This document shows positions 1 through 5,761 of a stretch of DNA of 7,675 bases, one piece after another. Position 1 is the stretch's first letter. Every line of letters starts with the position of its first letter. The DNA comes from CAYJAD01 sp964371835. Lineage in GTDB: Bacteria > Desulfobacterota > Desulfovibrionia > Desulfovibrionales > Desulfovibrionaceae. The stretch covers positions 1 through 7,675 of the forward strand of contig CAYJOP010000093.1 in NCBI GenBank assembly GCA_964371835.1, read 5' to 3'. A model generated the notes under the pieces. That model ran no database searches and was not told the DNA's origin. It was given only the letters and a program-made list of their open reading frames with translations. The position numbers were made by a program, and so were the translations under genes.

Positions 1-848
1 TTGTTTTTTGCGATGGCCCAAGAAATCATGAAGAATTAAGGCTTACTGATGCCACGCGCGCAGTGGCTAATAAGGTACAAGGCTTTGCATCAGTGACTGT
101 TGTGGGACGCGAAAAAAATATGGGTTGTGCGGCATCAATTATTGATGGTTTGCAATATATGTTTGCTAAACATGAGCGGATTATTGTTATGGAAGATGAT
201 ATTTTAACGTCGCCTTATACTTTAAGCTTTCTAAATCAAGGTCTTAAACTTTATGAGCAAGATGAAAAAGTATTTAATATAGCGGCATGGTCTCCCCCTC
301 CAACAATTTTCCCCATACCCAGTGATTATTCACACGATGTTTATGCAATCCCTAGATTTAGTTGTTGGGGTTGGGCCAGTTGGCGCAATCGCTTTGAAAA
401 TATGGACTGGGAAGTGTCTGACTACCAAAATTTTAGGAATGATAAAAAGCAACGCAAAGCCTTTGATGCTGGTGGCAACGATATGTCAGACATGCTCGAT
501 TTACAAATGGAAGGTATTATTAACACTTGGGATATTAGGGCAGATTATGCAAGGTTCAAAAAAAACCAACTTGGTATTAATCCTGTAATTTCATATACTA
601 CTAATATTGGCATGGGTTTAGGAACTCACAATGCAGATTTTACAGATAAATTTGATAATGATATAAATAAATCCTTGCCAGTACAAGAAATACGCTGGTT
701 GGATGATGTGTCTATTAATTATGTTGTTTTAATGTCTTTTCATAAGGTTTATGATGTGACTTTGTGGAAAAAGCACCTTAAATGCATATTAAAAAAATTA
801 GGCTTGTGGAATATTGCACAAATAATGCGTAAGAGAATTTTAAATTAA
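1..848 (+). CDS. GT-A glycosyltransferase, 5' partial (cut by window edge)
   Basis: Probably transfers a nucleotide-activated sugar during surface polysaccharide or LPS synthesis. The frame is open from base 3, well upstream of the first possible start (GTG at 63). The residues before that GTG are family-like (FCDGP, then an Arg/Asn/Glu-rich stretch), so the gene begins outside the window and the GTG is internal. 281 residues are visible. Motifs in order: FCDGP near the start; KNMGCAASI, resembling the acceptor/nucleotide loop of this family; MEDDI at about 189–203, the metal-binding DxD-type motif; and CWGWASW at about 361–381, typical of a GT2-like group sometimes annotated as sugar transferase or HlpA-like. 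Judging from relatives, perhaps 30 N-terminal residues are missing. The C-terminus is basic and amphipathic (Lys/Arg/Leu-rich, ending KRILN), suggesting peripheral membrane contact. Donor and acceptor cannot be told from sequence. Confidence 0.85.
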   Translation, partial: VFCDGPRNHEELRLTDATRAVANKVQGFASVTVVGREKNMGCAASIIDGLQYMFAKHERIIVMEDDILTSPYTLSFLNQGLKLYEQDEKVFNIAAWSPPPTIFPIPSDYSHDVYAIPRFSCWGWASWRNRFENMDWEVSDYQNFRNDKKQRKAFDAGGNDMSDMLDLQMEGIINTWDIRADYARFKKNQLGINPVISYTTNIGMGLGTHNADFTDKFDNDINKSLPVQEIRWLDDVSINYVVLMSFHKVYDVTLWKKHLKCILKKLGLWNIAQIMRKRILN

Positions 849-955
849 TTCATGATTTTTTATTGTAATTATGTGCAGTTACAGCTAGTTAAAAAAGTTG
901 TGGTATTACAACTATAAACATGTTCATTAAGGCATATACAATAAAAATTAAATTA

Positions 956-959
956 GGAT
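956..959 (+). promoter_or_regulatory. Ribosome binding site (AGGA) of the methyltransferase gene
   Basis: AGGA lies 6 nt upstream of the ATG at 966. It supports that start and independent translation initiation after the 117-bp gap that follows the first glycosyltransferase gene. No convincing −35/−10 pair was found in that gap; a TACAAT at 937–942 has no good −35 partner. Confidence 0.6.
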
Positions 960-965
960 TTCACC

Positions 966-1772
966 ATGATAAATTTAGAGCAATACTATAAAGATCAAGA
1001 AATTCCTCAAGAAATGCAGTCAATGCTAAATCTTGTGGGAAATGAGCCAAGTATCGAAAGTATCTGGGCTCTTATGGATTTAGTATGGATAGCAAACAAT
1101 ACCGACGAAAATAACCCTAACAGTCTTTCAAAATTTTACATGCATCCTGTATGGACATTGAATGGATTTTTCACCGAATGGCATGAAGAGTCCATTTATA
1201 ATCGCCAGCGTTTTGCTGATTATATTGCTAATACTAGCCCCAAGCGAGTTGCTGATTATGGCGGCGGATTTGGTGCTTTTGCCAGAAATTTAGCTGAAAA
1301 AAGCTCAAATATTGCCATTGAAATTGTGGAGCCATTTCCCTCTGAGATTGCTATTAATTTATCAAAAAAATATCCAAATATTACATTTGTAAGTGAGTTA
1401 ACAGGAAAGTATGATGTGATTGTAGCTTTGGATGTTTTAGAGCATGTGGAAGAGCCATTGAATCTTGTGTATAAAATTTCACAACATATTGATAAAAAAG
1501 GATATTTATTGCTAGCAAATTGTTTTCATCCTGTAATAAAATGCCATTTACCTTCTACTTTTTACTTACGCCATACATTTGATTTTTTATTAAAAAAAAT
1601 GGGATTATCAATGCAGGAAAAGCTGGTTTACGGACGTATATACACACTTGCAAAATCACTATGTGAACCTAAAGAAATTTCCCACTGGGTAACAATTGCT
1701 AAAATAAGCCATCCTGTTCTTGATTTTGTGAAGCCCTTAGTTAAATGGTTGTTAGGATTTATTAAAAAATAA
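966..1772 (+). CDS. Class I SAM-dependent methyltransferase (polysaccharide cluster)
   Basis: 268 aa. It probably transfers a methyl group from S-adenosylmethionine to a sugar or lipid-linked glycan; this substrate is inferred from the neighbours. The Rossmann methyltransferase core occupies roughly residues 92–190. Motif I is VADYGGGFG (96–104), the SAM-binding glycine loop. The acidic end of strand 2 is in VEP (E122). A motif-IV-like LDVLEH follows at 155–160, the pattern seen in UbiE/UbiG-type (Methyltransf_11/23) enzymes. About 90 N-terminal residues before the fold are rich in Trp and acidic residues and may bind the acceptor. The last ~20 residues (from HPVLDFV) form a hydrophobic/basic stretch ending FIKK, which could sit on the membrane. 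The ATG is backed by an AGGA site. The next gene starts 2 bp after this stop, so the two are co-transcribed and probably translationally coupled. The exact substrate is unknown. Confidence 0.85.
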   Translation: MINLEQYYKDQEIPQEMQSMLNLVGNEPSIESIWALMDLVWIANNTDENNPNSLSKFYMHPVWTLNGFFTEWHEESIYNRQRFADYIANTSPKRVADYGGGFGAFARNLAEKSSNIAIEIVEPFPSEIAINLSKKYPNITFVSELTGKYDVIVALDVLEHVEEPLNLVYKISQHIDKKGYLLLANCFHPVIKCHLPSTFYLRHTFDFLLKKMGLSMQEKLVYGRIYTLAKSLCEPKEISHWVTIAKISHPVLDFVKPLVKWLLGFIKK

Positions 1773-1774
1773 TC

Positions 1775-3031
1775 ATGAAAATACTTCACTGTAATAGTCA
1801 TGAAAATGAAGGCGGTGCAGCCATTGCTGTGCAACGCTTGCATGAAGCCCTTAATCTAAGTGGGCAATGTAAATCAATTTTTGGAGTGCAACAAAAAAAA
1901 ACAAATGCTGAAAATGTTGTTGAAATTCCAGTATTTCCCGTGCAATTTGTGCAAGAGCTGGCTGTTACTTTTGCAAAAGCCAGTGTGAAGCTATGTAAAA
2001 AACAAAAAGAAGTATTTATTACAAACTACCTTAACCCAAACGCCATTCATAAAAGCATAGCAAAAATACAACCAGATATTATACATTTACATTGGGTATC
2101 AAACTTCATAAGCCCTTGGGTGCTTAAAAAAATTGCAAAATTAAATATTCCAGTTGTTTGGACTTTACATGACACTTGGGCCTTTACAGGTGGTTGCCAT
2201 TATTTTGGGCAATGCAATAAATGGCAAGGTGTATGCCAAAATTGCCCTGCTTTGCGCAAACCATTGGGTCTTGACATGGCGAATTTACAATGGAAATTAA
2301 AACAAGCTTGTTATGAACAATTAAACCCAACTCTAATCGGGCTTAGCAAGCATTTTAAAAATGATATTGAAAAAAGTTCTTTGCTTAAAAATTATCTCTG
2401 TGTAAACTTGCCAAACCCCATTAATATAAAAGAATTTGATGTGGTTTCCAAGGTGGAAGCACGGGCACTTTTGGGCCTTGAGCAAGATGTAAAATATATT
2501 TTATTTGGGGCCATGTCTGCCACTTCAGATTTAAGAAAGGGTTTTGACTTGCTAAAAACTGCTTTGCAATACACACATACAACACACCCCCATGCACATT
2601 GTCTTATTTTTGGTACAACTAAGGGCTATGAGCTACCGTTGGCCAGCACTTATTTGGGACGCATTGAAGAAATTAAAAAACTAGCCCTTGCCTATGCTGC
2701 CGCCGATGTTTTTGTTTGCCCTTCTCGTGAGGAGAGTTTTTCTCAAACCACTTTAGAGGCCCTAGCTTGTGGTACTGCTGTGGTTGGTTTTGATATTGGC
2801 GGCCTTCCTGATATGATAAAACACAAAGCAAACGGCTATATAGCAAAACCATATGATACTAAAGACTTAGCTCATGGCATCAGCTATGTTTTGGAGGATG
2901 ATACAAGGCGTGAGCAAATGGGCAAAGTTGCACGCAAAACTGTTGAGGATGGCTATTCATATCCTGTAATAGCCAAGAAATATATTGAACTTTATAAGGG
3001 AATTTTAGCAAAAAAAAACGATGTCAATTAA
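1775..3031 (+). CDS. GT-B fold glycosyltransferase, GT4-like, with four-cysteine insert
   Basis: 418 aa, a full length for GT4-type retaining glycosyltransferases, which work at the cytoplasmic side of the inner membrane. The N-terminal domain begins MKILHCNSHENEGGAA, with the glycine loop that opens this fold. Residues 105–160 hold HLHWV, LHDTWAFTGGCHYF and the cysteine pattern C141-x5-C147-x6-C154-x2-C157. From memory, a C-x-C-type insert like this recurs in a subset of bacterial GT4 enzymes. The C-terminal nucleotide-sugar domain has LGRIEEIKKL, ADVFVCPSREE and E320-x7-E328 (ESFSQTTLE), the donor-binding EX7E motif, followed by ALACGTAVVGFDIGGLPDMI. The start lies 2 bp after the methyltransferase stop with no close Shine-Dalgarno (AGGA is 17 nt away), pointing to translational coupling. 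The 3' end overlaps the next gene by 11 bp. It contains two A9 tracts (1893–1901 and 3010–3018). Confidence 0.9.
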   Translation: MKILHCNSHENEGGAAIAVQRLHEALNLSGQCKSIFGVQQKKTNAENVVEIPVFPVQFVQELAVTFAKASVKLCKKQKEVFITNYLNPNAIHKSIAKIQPDIIHLHWVSNFISPWVLKKIAKLNIPVVWTLHDTWAFTGGCHYFGQCNKWQGVCQNCPALRKPLGLDMANLQWKLKQACYEQLNPTLIGLSKHFKNDIEKSSLLKNYLCVNLPNPINIKEFDVVSKVEARALLGLEQDVKYILFGAMSATSDLRKGFDLLKTALQYTHTTHPHAHCLIFGTTKGYELPLASTYLGRIEEIKKLALAYAAADVFVCPSREESFSQTTLEALACGTAVVGFDIGGLPDMIKHKANGYIAKPYDTKDLAHGISYVLEDDTRREQMGKVARKTVEDGYSYPVIAKKYIELYKGILAKKNDVN

Positions 3032-3803
3032 AATAACTATAATTACGGCTACTTATAATTCTATAGCCACGCTGCGGCAAACCATGGACGCTGTGGCTTT
3101 GCAAACCTTTGCACCTCATGAGTACATTATTATAGACGGTGGCTCCACCGATGGCACTGTGGAATTTGCCAAAGCCCACGGTGCGGCTACTCATGTTATA
3201 AGCGAGCCAGATGAAGGCATTGCAGATGCCTTTAATAAAGGTATTGCACTTGCCACTGGGGATTGGATAGGCATTATAAATTCAGATGATTGGTATGAAG
3301 AAAATGCATTTAGCCAAGTGGAAAAGTATTGTGAAAATGCAGATATAATTCATGGAAACTTACAGTTTTGGCAAGATGATAAACCCAAGGAAGTTTTTGT
3401 ACCACAGCAGGATAAATTGCACTTGGAAATGACAATTAATCATCCAACAGTTTTTGTAAAAAAAGAGCTTTATACAAAGTACGGACTTTTTGATCTTTCC
3501 TATAAATACGCCATGGATTATGAACTTATTTTGCGTTTTTTAAAACATAATTGTAATTTTGTTAATACACATACAGTGCTTGCAAATATGCGTTATGGTG
3601 GTGCTTCAGATGTGCATTGGTGTGCGGCTTATTCTGAAGCTGCACAGGCAAAAAAACAGCATTTGGGCAATGTTGCACAGGCAAATATTTATCTTTTTTG
3701 GCAGATAATTCGTGGGTTTAGTCGTAGGTTTTTGCAAAAAATGGGTCTTGAAAAGTTGGTGAAAATGTACCGCAAAAAGTTTTCAGTTGTTAAAAAAACT
3801 TAA
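3021..3803 (+). CDS. GT-A glycosyltransferase family 2 (WcaA/WcaE-like)
   Basis: 260 aa, the normal length for a stand-alone GT2 enzyme. It uses a nucleotide-activated sugar and a divalent metal to extend a glycan at the cytoplasmic face of the membrane. Motifs in order: ITATYNS (8–14), the start of the nucleotide fold; IIIDGGSTDGT (36–46), with the uracil/ribose-contacting Asp; SEPDEGIADAFNKGI (61–75); INSDDWY (86–92), the DxD-type metal site; NHPTVFVKKELY (140–151); and MDYELILRF (165–173), whose acidic residue is the likely catalytic base. The tail after about residue 208 is basic and amphipathic (Arg/Lys-rich, ending VVKKT). The ATG lies inside the last codons of the upstream gene (11-bp overlap). 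The nearest AAGGG is 20 nt away, so coupling is likely. It is the last + strand gene before the convergent junction. The transferred sugar is unknown. Confidence 0.9.
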   Translation: MSIKITIITATYNSIATLRQTMDAVALQTFAPHEYIIIDGGSTDGTVEFAKAHGAATHVISEPDEGIADAFNKGIALATGDWIGIINSDDWYEENAFSQVEKYCENADIIHGNLQFWQDDKPKEVFVPQQDKLHLEMTINHPTVFVKKELYTKYGLFDLSYKYAMDYELILRFLKHNCNFVNTHTVLANMRYGGASDVHWCAAYSEAAQAKKQHLGNVAQANIYLFWQIIRGFSRRFLQKMGLEKLVKMYRKKFSVVKKT

Positions 3804-3811
3804 AAATTAAT

Positions 3812-3833
3812 AAATTAACAAATTGTTTAATTT
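3812..3833. terminator. Weak AT-only hairpin at convergent junction, possible bidirectional terminator
   Basis: AAATTAA (3812–3818) and TTAATTT (3827–3833) form a 7-bp inverted repeat around an 8-nt loop. It sits in the 23-bp gap between converging genes and covers the rsmI stop codon. For the − strand transcript the stem is followed by a T-rich stretch (complement of 3788–3811). For the + strand the T-run is poor. The stem has no G:C pair, so intrinsic termination would be weak. Confidence 0.2.
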
Positions 3834-4666
3834 CTTTCGCTAATTAATAAATATATATCCTTCACAGTCCAGCCCATGACCAAGGTTTGAACTCTTCTTG
3901 CCACTTCTCGCGGTTTTCCGCCTGTTTCCATTTCCTCTTCAATTATGGCAAGCACTTTTTGCATAGGGGTTTTGGTTTCTTCTTCAGGAGGGCCAATTAT
4001 AACTGTGATTTCTCCCTTAAGTTCCGCAGGTATATTTGAAAAATCTTCCAAACGGCTAAGCATGCACTCTTCGTGCACCTTGGTTAACTCTCTTGCAATG
4101 GCTACTTCTCTTGCTCCAAGGATTTTATAAGCAAGTGCAAGGGTGTCGTGTAGCCTGTCTTTGCGCTCAAAAAAAACCAAGGTAGTTGAGATGTGGGCAA
4201 ATGGGGCAAGAGATTTTTCTTGCGCACCTTTGCCACGAGGTAAAAAACCTAAAAAAGTAAATGGTTGCGGTGCAATACCTGCTAGCATTAAGCCAGCAAT
4301 GGGCGCACAAGGCCCAGGCACTGCTGAAATCTTAAATCCTGCTTCACGACAAGCCTTTACTAATCTATAGCCAGGGTCTGCCATGAGTGGCGTGCCTGCA
4401 TCTGAAATAAGCGCAATGCTTGTTCCGCCTTGTAATAGTTGGATAATTTTTGGAATTTTACCTTGTTCATTGTGGTCATGTAGGCTTGAAAACTTGGAAA
4501 CATTTATACCAGCACGCTTACACAAAAGCCCAGCTCTGCGAGTATCTTCTGCAAGCACTAAGTCAACGGATTGTAGAACTTCAATGGCCCGAGGTGAAAA
4601 ATCACCAAGGTTGCCAAGAGGAGTTGCCACTACCCATAATTGCACTGAGGTCAAAGGCATTGTCAT
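3827..4666 (-). CDS. rsmI: 16S rRNA (cytidine(1402)-2'-O)-methyltransferase RsmI
   Basis: Methylates the 2'-hydroxyl of C1402 in the decoding centre of 16S rRNA using SAM; a tetrapyrrole-methylase-fold enzyme. With the ATG at 4666 the protein has 279 aa, the usual RsmI length. Motifs: LWVVATPLGNLGD (10–22), AEDTRRAG (39–46), LHDHNE (62–67), ALISDAGTPLMADPGY (85–100), VPGPCAPIAG (116–125), FLPRGKG (141–147), FFERKDRL (165–172) and ARELTKVHEE (191–200). The C-terminal domain ends GWTVKDIYLLI. The frame stays open up to an ATG at 4753. The extra 29 residues are not family-like and would overlap yraN by 152 bp, so 4666 is preferred: GTGGA lies 5 nt upstream of it. A second ATG at 4660 is possible. 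This is the last gene of the − strand operon and overlaps the yraN 3' end by about 65 bp. Confidence 0.95.
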   Translation of the reverse strand: MTMPLTSVQLWVVATPLGNLGDFSPRAIEVLQSVDLVLAEDTRRAGLLCKRAGINVSKFSSLHDHNEQGKIPKIIQLLQGGTSIALISDAGTPLMADPGYRLVKACREAGFKISAVPGPCAPIAGLMLAGIAPQPFTFLGFLPRGKGAQEKSLAPFAHISTTLVFFERKDRLHDTLALAYKILGAREVAIARELTKVHEECMLSRLEDFSNIPAELKGEITVIIGPPEEETKTPMQKVLAIIEEEMETGGKPREVARRVQTLVMGWTVKDIYLLISERN

Positions 4667-5048
4667 AATATTCCACATGAAAGTTTGGTTTTGAGTCTTG
4701 TGCGTCATATAAAACGCCCACAACGTCAAATCTACAGGGCTTTTCCCAAGCATTATTGACTGTTAGCCAAGTTTTAGCTGCACGCAAAAGAGCATTTTTT
4801 TTGTGCTGATTAACACCTTCAATGGGGCTTGTTAAGCCCTTTGAATTTCTAGTTTTCACTTCCACAAAAACAATAGTATCGCCATCTTGGCAGATTAAAT
4901 CAATTTCCAATTGTCCATGCCGCCAATTGCTGTGTAAAATGCGCATGCCTATGTTTTTTAAGTGTTTTGCAGCGGCATCTTCCCCCATTTGACCAATGCT
5001 ACGTTTATCTTTTTTAATGATATTTTGTAGCTTAGTTATTAAATTCAT
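4602..5048 (-). CDS. yraN: YraN family (UPF0102) endonuclease-fold protein
   Basis: 148 aa; typical YraN proteins have about 115–130. The family has a restriction-endonuclease-like core; its cellular role is not well settled, and a nucleic-acid-processing role is usually assumed. Visible motifs: GQMGEDAAAKHL (19–30) with E23; HGQLEIDLI (44–52) with E48 and D50; and VFVEVKTR (60–67) with the E-x-K pair. Together these resemble the PD-(D/E)XK-type active site. CRFDVVGV (105–112) and YYDNAFDL (127–134) match the normal family end. The 14 residues after NAFDL are an unusual tail produced where the frame runs on into rsmI. The ATG overlaps the rnhB stop as ATGA, with AAGG 9 nt upstream inside rnhB, so translation is coupled to rnhB. 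Confidence 0.93.
   Translation of the reverse strand: MNLITKLQNIIKKDKRSIGQMGEDAAAKHLKNIGMRILHSNWRHGQLEIDLICQDGDTIVFVEVKTRNSKGLTSPIEGVNQHKKNALLRAAKTWLTVNNAWEKPCRFDVVGVLYDAQDSKPNFHVEYYDNAFDLSAIMGSGNSSWQPW
4672..4676 (-). promoter_or_regulatory. Ribosome binding site (GTGGA) that decides the rsmI start
   Basis: Read on the − strand, GTGGA ends 5 nt before the ATG at 4666. It lies inside the yraN coding sequence. It favours 4666 over the upstream ATGs (4753, 4708 and 4678) and slightly over the ATG at 4660, which would have an 11-nt spacer. Confidence 0.5.
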
Positions 5049-5743
5049 ATGAGGCTACCTTGAGTCTGTGAAGTGGTTTTTTTTGTGGGTAAGACACGAG
5101 CAAATGTTTTGCGATGCAGTGGGCATGGCCCATGCGCCTCAAGGGCATCAAGATGCTCCTTAGTGCCATAGCCCTTATGCTTTGCAAAATTATATTGAGG
5201 CCAGCGTCTATCCAGCAAATCCATAATTTTATCACGATGTGTTTTGGCAAGGATGGAGGCCGCTGAGATGTGGGCTTCAAGTCCATCGCCATGCACCAAA
5301 GCCTCTTGCCTTGGCGAATGCAAACCTTTAGGGAAATACTGACTTAACACATCAGAAGGTATGGTTTTATTGCCGTCAATATGTAATAAACTTGGCGGCA
5401 AAGTTCCAGTTTTGCGCACATATTGCTGCACAAGCCCACGCACAGCTCTACTCATGGCATGAAATGTGGCTTGTAAGATATTTATTTCATCAATTTGCTT
5501 TTGCCATACAAGGCCAAAGCCAAAATTTGCATGGGTTAAAATGTCAAGGGCAAAGCTTTCTCTATCATCAGCGCTAAGTTTTTTTGAATCATTAAGCCCT
5601 TTTATGGGGCAATTTTTGGGCAAAATAACTGCTGCCGCCACCACTGGGCCAGCAAGGCAACCACGACCTGCTTCATCTATACCTATATATAGCGCAGGGG
5701 GAGCAATTAAGCTATTTTGCTCTTGAATTACGTTTTTAGACAC
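5045..5743 (-). CDS. rnhB: Ribonuclease HII
   Basis: 232 aa. Cleaves the RNA strand of RNA–DNA hybrids and nicks at single ribonucleotides in DNA, starting ribonucleotide excision repair. Motifs: YIGIDEAGRGCLAGPVVAAAV (split as 19–29 and 30–39), with catalytic D23 and E24 in DEAGRG; LNDSKKLS (50–57); LLHIDGN (119–125), with D123; and HISAASILAKTHRDKIM (158–174), with D171. The C-terminal HKGYGTKEHLDALEAHG (189–205) and HRKTFARV are standard. The start is a GTG: an in-frame TAA lies just upstream, no ATG occurs before the catalytic region, and a TTGGATT sits 9 nt upstream. The gene begins 18 bp after the transporter stop and its last 4 bp overlap yraN. The catalytic set looks intact. Confidence 0.97.
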   Translation of the reverse strand: MSKNVIQEQNSLIAPPALYIGIDEAGRGCLAGPVVAAAVILPKNCPIKGLNDSKKLSADDRESFALDILTHANFGFGLVWQKQIDEINILQATFHAMSRAVRGLVQQYVRKTGTLPPSLLHIDGNKTIPSDVLSQYFPKGLHSPRQEALVHGDGLEAHISAASILAKTHRDKIMDLLDRRWPQYNFAKHKGYGTKEHLDALEAHGPCPLHRKTFARVLPTKKTTSQTQGSLI

Positions 5744-5761
5744 TATAAATAATCCAAAATT

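Noticed and set aside
63..65. GTG as the start of the first glycosyltransferase
   Set aside because: The frame stays open to base 3, and the upstream residues (FCDGP…) belong to the family, so this GTG is an internal Val codon.
896..913. Hairpin AGTTGT/ACAACT beside an A6 run as a − strand terminator
   Set aside because: There is no − strand gene upstream to terminate, the stem has only two G:C pairs, and on the + strand no T-run follows.
906..942. Promoter in the gap before the methyltransferase (TTACAA … TACAAT)
   Set aside because: The spacer is 25 nt, far from 17; TATAAA at 913–918 also lacks a −35 partner. Nothing beyond AT-rich chance matches.
4383..4694. + strand 103-codon open frame opposite rsmI and yraN
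   Set aside because: It lies antisense to conserved motifs of two recognised genes and has no family-like motifs.
4667..4753. Longer rsmI starting at the ATG at 4753
   Set aside because: The extra 29 residues do not resemble RsmI and lie entirely over conserved yraN sequence; the ATG at 4666 has a ribosome binding site and gives the normal length.
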